DNA of 64,000 bases from Hybos culiciformis (lineage: Eukaryota; Arthropoda; Insecta; Diptera; Hybotidae): the NCBI GenBank assembly GCA_964007475.1, contig OZ023275.1:5456001-5520000 (forward strand), read 5' to 3'. The notes under the pieces were generated by a model. That model ran no database searches. It saw only the letters and a program-made list of their open reading frames with translations, and was not told where the DNA came from. The stretch's first letter is position 1. Each line of letters opens with the position of its first letter. Shown in pieces: positions 50,871 to 63,085 of the stretch. Position numbers and translations under genes: made by a program.

Positions 50871-52502
50871 AATGCTACGTTAAAAATTTTTTATTTATTT
50901 TTTCATGTTATAATTTATACATTAACATTGAATTTTCTTTTATGATATAAATACCTATAAATTATTTTTATTTTCACACACGTCAAATAGATTTATTTTT
51001 ATATTTTTTTCATTATGGAAAATTTATTTTCAAAAAAAAAAAAAAAATAAATTGGATAGAAAAAATTATGCATATGTGTAACAAAAATAATTAAAAATTC
51101 CGCTTCCAAATCATGGGTAAAAACAATATTCCAATAAATAAGATAAACTTTGGTCTTAATATTTTTTTTGGAATTTTCTCGACTATTTTAAATAATAGGA
51201 ATTTTTAAATTTGAATTTTTTTTAAGGCACGTGTTGGAAACGAACGTTTTAATTTATAAATGACTAAATAATAATATTGTTAATAACCTATAATATCCTT
51301 TACTTTGTGCTATTTTGTAAATTATAAATTAAGAGTTTATAATTTTATTTCCTATAATTAATTTTTTTCTTTTAATAATTATAACTACAAATGAATATCG
51401 ATTGCTCCAGATTAAAACGATATAATTATACAAAAGTCTGAATTTATTTATCTGGTTTGTTCATTGTATACATTCTAATAAGAATTGAGAGTCTATTAGG
51501 GTAATAGGTCTAAATATTTAGAAAACATCCTTTTACTTTTTTTGAGAAGGAAAAAAAATCAATTTAAGTACAATTTAAAGGAGATTAAACACATATACTT
51601 TTTATTTTATTTTTTTAATTTTTGAACTCATAAATTTTTAAATAAATTATGTCAATTCTTCTAATTTAGCTGGGTTTTCTTCGTCGAATCATTTAAATTG
51701 CTTCTGTTGCAGTATTTTTAAATTCAGTTTATTTCTTAATTATTTTATTTTTGTGATTTGATGGTAATTTGAAACAAATTTCAAACATTTATTATGTTTT
51801 AATGTGGATCCGACGATATGCTGGTGATACAGAAAAAAATAAACTTATTCGCAACAACTTATTATTGTTATTATTATTATTATTGAAATTTTTATTTTTT
51901 AACCATAATCAGAGAAAGAAATTTATTGTCCGGTTTGATTTGGAAAAGGAAAAAAAAAAAAAAAATTGATACCAATTAAAAATAAAAAATTACTTACACC
52001 AGCTGGTTAATGTTTTTTTTCTTTAAGATCTAAAATTTTATTATTATTTTTTACCATTAAGAAAAAAAAAAAAAATAAATTTTTTTTATGTCAGACAAGA
52101 CAATAAAAAAACTAATTTTAATATACATACTTAATATGCATCGAGATATTTTTTTGTATCTAATTTAGACATTAAAGTAATTATTGGTATTTGAGCAGAG
52201 CACGTGAAAATAATAAACATGTTTTTTCTTTTTTAATTTTTTTTTTTCAATTTTTTCTTAATTGAATTATGTTTCTTGATTGAATATTTTTATAAGTTGC
52301 AATATTGACAGTATATTCTTATCTGAAAAGTATTAAGTTTTTTATGATGTTAATGATGGGAAAAAAAGATAATAAAAATTGAATAAAAACGTGAATACTT
52401 ACGGATTAAAATTAAATCCGTAATAAATAATTTATAATAATTAGCTTTAAAAATTGGAAAAAGTTATTATTTTTTTAAATTAATTTTTCCAACAGAACTC
52501 AC
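50871..52502. other. Intron of the secreted-protein gene, proximal part
   Basis: A+T-rich intron sequence with a TTA-type microsatellite at about 51859-51884. No exon was recognised. Confidence 0.5.
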
Positions 52503-52611
52503 CATTGTCTTTAGTGTTTGTTGTTTTCTTTGAATCAGCTGGTAATCCATAGCAATGTGAAATTAATCCAAAAATAATAAATATGACTGCAAATTTATTA
52601 AGATTTAACAT
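52503..52611 (-). CDS. Secreted low-complexity protein, exon 1 (signal peptide)
   Basis: The ATG at 52609-52611 opens MLNLNKFAVIFIIFGL and continues ISHCYG-LPADSKK. This is a short basic N-terminus, a hydrophobic core and a likely cleavage site after Gly22, typical of a secretory signal peptide. The exon encodes 36 codons plus one base and ends at a consensus donor G|GTGAGTT (52496-52502 on the + strand). Phase and content fit exon 2 at 32220-31445 directly. The intron between them is about 20.3 kb, so an extra exon in between cannot be excluded. A short hydrophobic-leader first exon with a giant first intron is common for insect secreted proteins. Confidence 0.85.
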
Positions 52612-55600
52612 TTTATATTTTAAAAAACACTTTTTTCTTTTTGGTTTATATTTTCTTTTTATTCAAAAAAATGTATTTTTTTTCTTCTAACAATAATAAT
52701 TCAATTATAATTATTTTTTTTTTAACTCAAATACGAAATACAAGTTTGCGGAAGTTCTTTATTAAACCGCAAGTATTCGCAATGTAGAAAGAAAAAAAAG
52801 AAAAAATCTTGAGAAAAAAAAATTTTTAATAATTATATTTTAAATAGTTATTTCCAACCGCATAAGTATGTTACTTCCGGTCGTTTTGTATTTTTTATTT
52901 TATTTTTTTTTTATTTTATCTTTTACCGACAATATAAATCAATGATCTTATTTACTCAACCGCTGCACAGATTCTGAAACATAAATATTTTGCTAACAGA
53001 CCAAACATAAAAATAAGTTGCAACAAAAATTTTTTTTATTTTTCCCCACCAAGTTTATAGTTATGTTGCTTTCAGTTTTATTTTCATTCAAATAAATGAG
53101 ATTTTTATTATTAAAAAAAAAATTGTTGAGAAAATTCAAACAAACATAACTTAAGACAAAGAATCGATAAGTTTATGACGTCATTACAAAATACTATATT
53201 TACCGATCAGCTGTTGTAGTAAGAAATGAATGAATGACGTAATTTTTTTTTGCACAATTTATTTTTTACGGTTGAATGATTCAGAATCTGGTTTTCGAAT
53301 TAAATTTTTAATGAAATAAAAAAAAAAATAAAAAAAATATTAATATTATGGTCACCGGCAAAAAAGAAGTCTGGCTAGTTTTTTTTTTTTTTATTTATTT
53401 ATGTTTTATGCTTTAATGTTTATTATTATTATTTTGTTAGATACTTTGGTTTCTTATCGAAATCATAAAGTAAAGAATTTATTGGAAAATTATAATAATT
53501 AGATCGCTTTAAGCTTATAATGTTATGTACAAGAATAATAAAAATTAAATTTAACGTGATTTATGTTTTAATGTATTTTTGTGTGAATTTAATTACTATG
53601 TTGATCCTGTTAATGTTGCTTGGAAACTTGTCATTTGCAATGAGTTATGATCTCATGTTTGGCTATGTGTTATCACATTCTTCGTTTTGTACAAAATATG
53701 GTATTAATGTGAAGCAGTTGAACTTGGTTGATTTTAATTTTATAAGTGAATACAATTATGGAGGAAAGCCCATAATTTCTTATTATTGCGATCATTCATT
53801 AATGTTTGATTAAAAAAAAAAAAAAAGAAGTAATTTCTCTTTATAATTATAATTATGACAGAAGTTTTTTCCATTTAATTTTTGATGAATTGCAAAAATT
53901 TTGTAATTGCTTTAATTTTATATTTTTTCTCTGGAATAAATATTTTTATGCTACTATAATACTTTTATTATACATTCATGCGCTGTTTGTTTTAGTTTCA
54001 ATATAAGAAAATTAAAATTTTTTTCTTCAGCATTTTCGAGATTTTTATTTTGCATTGACTCTTATTTTCAGTGCTAGGCATTAACTAAACTTAAATTTTA
54101 ACATCTTTCAAATAAAAATTTCGCTAAGAAATATAAGTAAAAATACATGCATGATTCGCTTTTCTTTAGTTTAGATTGTTACCAAACGAATGAAAAAAAA
54201 ATTTTTAGGACTTTCTTAAATTTAATTGCTTTTCCAAAGTTTTCCAGGTTAATATAATTGTTATGAAAAATTACAAAAATAATTTTAATAATACCTAGAA
54301 AATTATTTTAAATGAAATTTTCTTTGCAAATGTTTGTTTGAACAAAATTATTGCAAATTCACTGTGTCAGCTTAATAAAAAAAAAGAAAGTCAATAAAAA
54401 AAGTGATATTAAGTTTTTTTTTAAGGAAATCAAGTTTACATAGAGATTATAATCGCGAGTAAAAAAAAAACTGTCATTAAAGAGGTTACAGATTGTAATT
54501 TAATGTGAAAGAGTGATGTAAAAGTATACAAGCAAATGTGGGTATCAACATTAATATTATGAAGCCCATTATTAAATAATATACAAGAAATTAATCAAAA
54601 GTTATTGAGTTAATAATAGGCAAAAATTTAACAAAACATAAAACGCCTTAAGACATGACAACGAACTTGTAAATATTTTTAATACAAAATATACAACAAT
54701 TATGAATTATGATTTTATATGATGTAAGCATAGTATGTAAGATGTTTTAATTTTCACTGAAAATAACGATTACATATTCTGTATCATGTATTTCGAAATA
54801 ATAACTGATTATATATATTCTTCTTATTATAATTAATATATATTTTTATTTCAGAAAATTAAAAAAAAAATTGAGAAATATTTTGAAGTCCATACAAATA
54901 AAAAACTTTCTGATTTTCAAATAAATAAAAAAAAAATTAAGAAATTTTGGTAAAATAGCGTTGATGTTGTTTGCCGCAGTTGATCACTAACTGTAATTAT
55001 CTGATAGTGACAGAGTATAGTTACTGACACTATACTGTGTTGTATCATGCATCATGTTACAAATCGCGATAAATACTTATATATCAACGATATTGTGGTT
55101 TTAAAATTAAAAATAATATAGTTTAATGAATATTTACCAATATTATATTATTTTATGAATAAAACAATTTGATAAAGTCTATAAAATAAATCTGAAACGC
55201 ATTTATAATTTTAATGACTAATTAGGACCGCCTTTCTCTAAACACACAAATTAGATGAAAAAAAAATTAATTTATTTTATTATGTAATAATACTTTTGTT
55301 GTAAAATATTTTTGCTTTATGTTGCAATTTGTAATTTAATTACTATTTTATTAAGTGCCATTTAAAAAAAAAAAACCATTACGAGATTTAAAATCCTAAT
55401 AATAAATAAAAAATAAAATTTTTAAATACTTTTTGTTTTACTAATTTTTATTATTGAATAATTATTTAATTTTTTTTTTGATTGACATTTAAAAAAAAAT
55501 AACACCTTAATATTTATTCACAACAAAACCGTAAATAATATTATACAAAATTAATTTTCTCGCTTGAAAGCTTCATATTTAAATTTTTTTTTTTGGTTAA

Positions 55601-58600
55601 ATATTTGTAACTATTTTCAAAATAATAATAAAAATTTATGACATGAAGTTGTAAAATGAAAAACAATAGTTTTGAAATAAAATTTATGAATTTGAAATTG
55701 ATGAATTATTATTGGTACAGACATGAAAACATTGTGGTTTGCAATATTAATTGAAAATTCGATTAAGATCGATTATTGAAATATGGTCATAATGTTTAAA
55801 TTTTGTTTAATTTTTTTCGCAATAAATAAAAATGTAATTATACATTAAAGATAATTGCTTAAGTACAAAAAAAATCCAAGTTTGTGTTCTAAGTCTTTTG
55901 TTTTGAAAATATGAAATAGATTATTATTTTGTAATTTAACAGACTAATTTAATTAACGGACTAATTTAACAAGAAATTTTTTTTATTATAATTTAAAATT
56001 CTTCGTTAAAATTGTTTAAGGTAATTATGAGAACCAGTTTATTTCTATAATTTTTATATATGAACCTACTTTAAATGTAAGATAATATAAGAAATTAAAC
56101 AGTAGCACTAAAACATTACTCTTCATATAAGTGAAATAGATAAATTATGGAATTAAATCAAGATTATTAACATTATTACTATAATCATAGTTAATAATAA
56201 AGTGAATAAATAATGATTTATTTCAAAGAATATTTTTTTTTTATGTGTATTTTCTAACTTTCATGGCAATGAAGTATCACAATTTTTATTTTAATTATGT
56301 ATATTACTGTTATTATGGCTTTTTAAGACGTGTTTTATGTTCACTAGATTGACACTTTGTTGTTTAGAGACATAATTGGTAATATTTTATATCTATTTTA
56401 CATACTTAAAATATTTATTAAAATTCAATAAAGAATTTTGTGAGATATAAATAAGGAAGTCGTCAATTTGCATGCATTTATTAATTGTTCAAATTTTTAT
56501 GGCTTTTATAACACTTGAACTAGATAGAAAATTTTAATTAATTTTTTTTTTTGTTTAATTGAAATTTGCAAACATCATTCTCGTTATGCACGTTCTTTTT
56601 ATGTCTTGAAACTATTCAATTTAATGAACTATTTACATTTTTTTTTCAACTCAAGTTCTTAAAACTATAGTTTTTTTTAACTTATTTTATAATAATTGTT
56701 TCAATGAATAAATCGTCTGCTGAGAAAAGAAACAATGTATAATAAAAAGTATAGTTTCGAGTATTATGAATTTAAAGATTTGAAAATTAAAAAAACTATG
56801 CAAAAATATCAAGTAACGGAAAATTTTCATCTAAAAAATACATTTTAATCAACATTAAGAATATTGCAAAATAGTTGTACTTATAAAATCGAGTACGAAA
56901 AATCGAATGGTGCTATTATCTAATAACGACGTATAAATATCATACGTTGTTTCATTTCTGAGCAGACGAAATAATATATGGAGTATGAATGTAAAGTAAT
57001 CTAGATGTCTAAAATTTACAATACAAATCTTTAATTACTAATTATATATAATTTGTCATTAATTTGAAGTTACGCCTTTTTATGGGTAAACTAAAAGTAT
57101 GCTAAGAAAGAAACAAATTGATTAACTGAAAAAAGATTTATTGATTTCGGTTCGACATTGATGGAAAATTAATTTCAATAAAAATTAAGAAATTAAATAA
57201 TTAAATTTTCTTTTGTTTCTGCATGCATATAGAAAGTTAATAATTAATTAATTAATAAAATATGTTTCATTATAATTTATAGTCAAGTTAATTAAATTAT
57301 ATTTTTATAAAATTGATTATTTATTCCTAATAAAATATAATAACATTAAGAGATTCAGCCACTCCTTCATCAATTTATTTAATTGACGCTTTCGTTAATG
57401 TTAAAATGATATAAATGTCAACAAAAATATCGTAATTGAGTTATAAATTTATGGAAAATTTTAATTGGCAAATTATTAATTTTACTGCACAAGTATTTTG
57501 CATACAAGTTTAAAAGATAAATATAACTGGACTTAAGTAGTATAAACTTTTAAATATTATAAATAATGTATAAAAATGGAAATATTTACAACATAATTTT
57601 TTTTTTGTATAATAAATATTATAATTTTTAACGCCACTGGTAATAATATTATTTAGGAACAATAATTAAATAATATTTAAACGTGTTTTTCGTATATTTT
57701 ATGTGAGCATAAATCTGACAATAAAAATATTATCATCATATAGTGTTATTTAATAAACTTTAAAACCTCAATAAAATTCTTTTCAATCCTACAGCGAATA
57801 GGTGGATCACATTAATAATCCATTTAAACTATTAACCCAAGTGATATTGATATAAGTGAAATTTTATTCAGAAACATAAAAACAGTCCTTGATATTTATA
57901 AACCTGATTGATTCGAATATGAAGTAATAAAGTCCTACTAAAATAATGAAGTGTGATTTAATTGAGAATGACCAGTGTTTTCGTTTTGTATATAGTATAT
58001 TGAAAAAAAAAGTTCTTTTTTATATAAATAATTTTTTATTTAGTTATGCTTGATCTTGTGTGTTATGATTTTTTTTTTTTTTTAATAATTTTTCGCAATC
58101 AAATATTCACTGGACTAGACATTTAAATAGTACTTAAAATATCTAATTAAAATATTTACCCTTAGGTTATAAATTATATTACTGTAAAAATATGTACCGA
58201 AAAAAAAATTAGCACGGCAAAAAAAATTATTTTAGAGCGAAATTAAAATAAAATGTGTTTACAATGCTACATTGTAGGAGTTCATTAATCTAATAAGATA
58301 ATAATTTCATTTACTTTGAATTAAATACAAAGTTAATGAATTGTTCAATTAGCAACTATCCTAATTACTATAAATGTTAAACAAATTGAGGTAATTAATT
58401 AATTTTGATCTTACATAATGTATTAGTTTAAATAAAAACAATTATAAAAAAATTGCCATACTTATATTTTCTACTATAGTTACCATGCATACTCTGATTA
58501 AATTTCATTTAGTCAAGCGTAAATTTAATTAAAACATAAAATTTTATTATATTTATAGGTATTATTTTAATTATGAAAATTTAATGAAATTCGTTTGCAT

Positions 58601-58994
58601 TTTACATTGATTAATTATATAAAATCATAGAAATTGAGTTCTAGAAACAAATATGAATCGTAATAAATAGTTAGTAATAAAAATAAAAGAACACAAATTA
58701 TTTTTTCCAGTTGTTCCAGATGTGCAATAATTTTGTATCCATTCATAGATGGATAACTCGTGAATAAGCCAGGAGGGCAATTATTCTCGAAAATAAACTT
58801 TTATCATGTATTGGATATTGTTAAATGCCAAACGTAGAACATATAGTATCATGTCGAAGTCTAAGCTAAGAGATCCCTATTTTGAGTAAAAGATTTCTAA
58901 TTTTTGTTCTGTCATTTCTTCGTTTTTTGCCTTTAATAATTTTCGTTTAAGGACAAGAAATAATAGTAGATTACAACACATGTTAAGAAAATTT
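52612..58994. other. Upstream region of the secreted-protein gene and gene-poor DNA
   Basis: The first few hundred bases should hold the 5' UTR and promoter of the - strand gene. A TATAAA on the - strand at 52645-52650 is too close to the ATG to be convincing as its TATA box. Beyond the CRE-like sites near 53.2 kb, the region is A+T-rich. It has two adjacent open frames (53520-54006, see findings) and a small hairpin CAGAGTATAGT..ACTATACTGTG near 55011-55040. No other gene is supported. Confidence 0.5.
53176..53183. promoter_or_regulatory. Palindromic CRE-like site TGACGTCA
   Basis: A perfect TGACGTCA octamer lies about 565 bases upstream of the ATG of the - strand secreted-protein gene. A CRE half-type TGACGTAA follows at 53235-53242 and an E-box CAGCTG at 53208-53213. 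Whether they act is unknown. Confidence 0.4.
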
Positions 58995-59102
58995 GTTATT
59001 ACAACGAGTTGTGTATACACAGAAACGAGACCCCAGGTCGAGTGATATAAAATTGACAAGTGTCCATGTGTTTTTGTGTATATACACAATGAGCTGTATA
59101 AC
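58995..59102. repeat. Imperfect inverted repeat with about 33-bp arms
   Basis: The left arm (58995-59026) has GTTATTACAACGAGTTGTGT. The right arm (59070-59102) has GTGTATATACACAATGAGCT followed by GTATAAC. They pair with a few mismatches around a 43-base loop that holds GAGACCCCAGGTCG. Confidence 0.65.
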
Positions 59103-59210
59103 AAATTTTATTAACAAGTTTTGTATACTGTTTTAATGTGCAAGTGAGAGGTAGTTGCAATCAATACATTTGCAATGCAAAAAATAAACAAAAGTTCAAA
59201 ATGACGACAG

Positions 59211-59260
59211 TAAATAAAATTGAAGTGTGGTAAATAAAATTGAAGTGTGTAAATAAAATT
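59211..59260. repeat. Tandem repeat, 20-bp unit, about 2.5 copies
   Basis: The unit TAAATAAAATTGAAGTGTGG appears twice (the second with one change), followed by a partial copy. Confidence 0.88.
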
Positions 59261-59583
59261 TTCTTAAATAAATAATTGACGCATTTAATATACCATTTAC
59301 CGAGCTAAATTTACGATTGTGAATACAACTTACCGATCACATGCACATTAAAAATTTATACACAATGTTTAATCAACTATTTATTTATAAATTGTTATAT
59401 ATACATTTTTTTTGTATAATTTTTTTTTATGTATTTAAAATTATTTTTGTAATTAATTTTTTCGAGCACCCTATAAGAACACATTAAATAATTTTCTTGA
59501 ATTATTTAGAATTTATGAATTTTAATTGATTTACTTCTAAATTCGCTTGTTCAAAAATATTATTCTCAAATTCAAGGTTATTG

Positions 59584-59738
59584 TTACACAGGCTTTTTTC
59601 GAAGATTAAAATGAAGATTTTTTTGAATGTGTAAAAGTAAAAATTTTTTCATTGTTGTATAAAATGAAAAATTTTTTTACGACTTTTGCACATTCAAAAA
59701 AAAACCTTCATTTTAATCTTCGAAAAGAGCCTGTGTAA
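59584..59738. mobile_element. Hairpin MITE, 155 bp
   Basis: The ends TTACACAGGCT and AGCCTGTGTAA begin two arms of about 70 bp that are nearly perfect complements, including CGAAGATTAAAATGAAG and its partner. The whole unit folds into one stem. TA lies at each outer edge and could be a TA target duplication. No coding capacity. Confidence 0.85.
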
Positions 59739-62307
59739 ATGGGGGGTCATGTCGTCAAGAAGTTTAATATCTTAATTAGACTGTATGCTTATTGATATAA
59801 AAGTCCTCTTGGAGTTCTGAAACTTAATTTTCTTTGAAGCTTTTTTGTTTTAGCAATTATTTCGTTAACAAAACAAAAAAAAAAAACAAAACCAAATAAC
59901 AATAATATTATCTAACAAATTCATTATATTAATTTTATTTATGTAAAAACATAAAATAAATTGAAAGGCTACCGAAAAATAATAAACCAAATAACTTTTT
60001 TTTTTTATTATTTTGTATTTATTTAGTTTTCTACCAAAATGATTGTCATGAGACGAATAGGTTCATTCAAAAGTTCAAAACATATAGTTTTTTTTTTTTA
60101 GAGGTAGAGGATAATAAACCATTTGCTGCCAATGTTACGCAATAATTAGAGAGAAAGTAAATATAAAACAATAAATTTTAAATAAAAAATAAAGGTATAA
60201 AGCAATTATTTACAAAAAAAAAGAAAAATGAAATACAATTACTTTGTTTGTATGTTAAGCAATAAAATATTTCTTAAAGCAACAAAATATCTCTTTAATG
60301 TTATAAAAATGATTAATTGGTTGATAAAAAAATGGAAAAATTAAAAAGTGAGCTAACATGATTAAAAAGAAATATATGATGTATGTATATAATATTAAGG
60401 AAGTTTTTCCCTCATTAATTTAAAAAATGTTCATCATCAAATTTTTTCTCCAAATCGAACACATAAGGATGGAAAAATAAAATTAGTATTATCTTATATA
60501 AAGTAGCTTTTCCTGTATTTATCGATATTGCAAAAACTCAAATGAAGAATGAGAATATTTGAGGTGATCTACCAATGCATAGAAATTAGTTGAATGTGGA
60601 AATGAGATATTTTTTTGAAATTTTTAACTTTATTGAACTGTAATACGTGAACTTTGCTTAAAAGCCACTTTCAAGCCGAAGTCTGAGTCGCTTATTAGTC
60701 TTAGAACCCCGGCGAAAGTTGAAGTTCTTGGTCAGAAAACGAAATCAAACTTGTTTATGATAACAATTCCTTATTATTTGAATTTTGTTTTTAGGTAGTT
60801 CAATTCAGCACTCATTTGTTCCATAAAATAAGTTGAGCTTACTGGGTTGAATTTCCCTTCTTATAAAAACACTAGAAAGTCTAGAAAGAAACATTAATAT
60901 GGAAAAGCGAAAAAAAAAAACAATTTAATTTATTTACATTGATCGTAACTTATATAAAATTGGAATCATATGGGATCATATGTAAAAATAAATTATTGGC
61001 ATCCTAATCTAATTTAATTTGTTACACTTATTGTGTGAATGAACAAGAGCATAACTTTTTAAAAGTAAAACTTACAATAATAAAATTAATTCAATTATTT
61101 ACTTTCCTTTTTATTTTTGTTTACATATTTTCAGCATCAATAATTATATTGTTGGATTGGATGGTTCACAAAAAAAAAAAAACAACTTGTTGTATGATGT
61201 CACGATATCTTTTAAAATGTACCAGCTGTTTATAAAACTCTATGGAAAATATATTTATATGTTGTTTCTTCATGACGTTGTTGTTATAAAGGTTTTTTTT
61301 TTAATCTTATGAACAAAAAGACAAAACAAAAAAAAAATACTTCTCATAAGTATGAAAGGTTTTTTTTCAAGTTGTGGTAGGAGATTTCATTAAGTTTTTC
61401 ATTTAAATGTTTGATTTTATGAAAATATATCAAATCAAGTTAGTTGATATCAATTTCGTGTTGAAGGTAAAACACCGGATTTGTTTTTTATTAATTTTTT
61501 TTTACCGCAATAGGTAAAATTATCACCATTAAATAATAATAATAAAGAAATTAAATAAAGAATACGCAAAAAAAAACTATATATTTGTTTTCGTACTTTA
61601 ATTAAAGATAAAGTGATGTTACCAAGGCTGTAGGAATTAACAAAAAAAAAAAAAAAGAAGAAGTTAATGACTTAAGTTCCTAAATTTTCCAACATTATAA
61701 TATTCTTCAGATATAATTTAGAAACTAAAAAATGATTAAGTTCAATAAAATTTTTATAATATGGTTAAACATTAGTGTGAAAATATTTGTAATTTGTAGT
61801 TTGCCATCAAATACTGTCCGGAGTGTCATTAAAGAAAAAGGTATGTTATTCCTATTTGAAGATTTTTATTTGTGAATGGCCTAAATTCAAAGACAAAATT
61901 TATTCTTGGAGTAGCATATATATAATTAAGAATATTTTATATATGACCTAAGATTATAATTTTTATTTTCTTGACAGTGTACTAAAGAACAGATTGGGCA
62001 ATAATTATTAATTATATCGAATGGAATATTATTTTTATAGCTAAAATTATATAATAATATGGAACGAATTATTTTAGAAAAGTATGCTAATTACTTAAAT
62101 AAATTTCAATGACTTTGTTATATCTCACTATAGTGTACTATGATAATTCTTAATCGTTAAAAGAAAATCTTTTAAAGAACATAAATAAAAAACAATTTAA
62201 AACCAGGGAAAAACAACTTAAAAATTTATATTTTTACTTAAAAAGTTAATAAAATATTAAAAAAAAAATGTTTTCTTATAAATAATTAATATAGGATTGG
62301 TACTAGT
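59739..62307. other. Gene-poor A+T-rich region
   Basis: No exon was recognised. One less A+T-rich island (about 60655-60750, with GCCGAAGTCTGAGTCGC and ACCCCGGCGAAAG) stands out but carries no open frame. Confidence 0.5.
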
Positions 62308-62609
62308 TAGGGTTTCTAAATATCCGACCTATTTGATTATCCGGATATCGAATACATAAAAAATAAATTATCCGTATAATCCGGATATCCGGTTAATTAA
62401 AATAAATAATAAGAAATATTTTTTAATTTGCGTTATTTAATTCAAAATATGAAAAATAGTAACAAATAATAGAATAATAATAAAAGTAGAATTATTAATA
62501 AATTTAATTATTGAATAAATGAAATGATTAAATGAAATAAAGTAATAAATTAAATTATTGTTTCATTTTTAAAAATGTATTTAAAAAAAAAAAACAATTG
62601 CATTAAAAG

Positions 62610-62696
62610 TCACGAAAATGAGTCGAGTTCTAATTTTTGGTGAGAAATCACGTGCTCCGTTGCACTGGATGTAGGTTTTATTGTTAATAATGCGCG
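62610..62696 (-). pseudogene. hAT transposase remnant (TIKPTS..TE motif)
   Basis: The - strand reads RALLTIKPTSSATEHVISH and then a TGA at 62610-62612. LL.IKPTS..SERVFS is the hallmark of the C-terminal dimerisation domain of Ac/hobo-type hAT transposases. Here the ERVFS part is altered to EHVIS and the rest is lost. It belongs to a different hAT lineage from the remnants at 8.9 and 20.4 kb. Confidence 0.8.
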
Positions 62697-62713
62697 ATAA
62701 ATATTTAAATTGT

Positions 62714-62866
62714 CTATCCTTTCAGCAATGTTGTACTTTCTTTATTTTGCTTCTCAACACGGGTAATTGAAGAAGTCGCATCGTCAAGTTGTTTCTGTAG
62801 TGACGATTTGTTACAAACTGCACTATTTAGACTTTCATCATCTTCACTTTCAATAGTAGTCTCTTC
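62714..62866 (-). pseudogene. Acidic segment of a decayed hAT transposase
   Basis: 51 codons are open on the - strand up to a TAG at 62714-62716. The text ESEDDESLN, then LQKQLDDATSSITRVEKQNKE, is acidic and helical, as found just before the dimerisation domain in several hAT transposases. The assignment rests mainly on its place inside the element. Confidence 0.5.
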
Positions 62867-63085
62867 AATGATTTACTCAAAAGTTACTATGTGAACAAAT
62901 ATGAAAGTTCTTTAAAAAAATGTATTCTATTTTATTTAAAAAAGTAAGCTTATTTACAAAATAAAGGGTATTATAATATCCGAATAATTGCAAAAAAATA
63001 TCCGGATAATCGAATAGTTAAAATGTGTCGAATAATCCGGATAGTTCGATATCCGGATATCCGGATTAGAAACCCTAGTACTAGT

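Larger units (their letters stand above)
62308..63077 (-). mobile_element. hAT element derivative, 770 bp, perfect 8-bp target duplication
   Basis: The ends TAGGGTTTCTAA (62308-62319) and TTAGAAACCCTA (63066-63077) are exact inverted repeats. The octamer GTACTAGT flanks both (62300-62307 and 63078-63085). Inside each end lie several copies of TATCCGGATA-type words, a subterminal array probably bound by transposase. Transposase remnants lie on the - strand at 62610-62696 and 62714-62866. Confidence 0.94.

Noticed and set aside
52645..52650. TATA box of the secreted-protein gene
   Set aside because: It lies only about 35 bases from the ATG, leaving almost no 5' UTR. TATAAA is common by chance in this DNA.
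58877..59104. 75-codon open frame on -
   Set aside because: It overlaps the imperfect inverted repeat at 58995-59102 and shows no recognisable domain.
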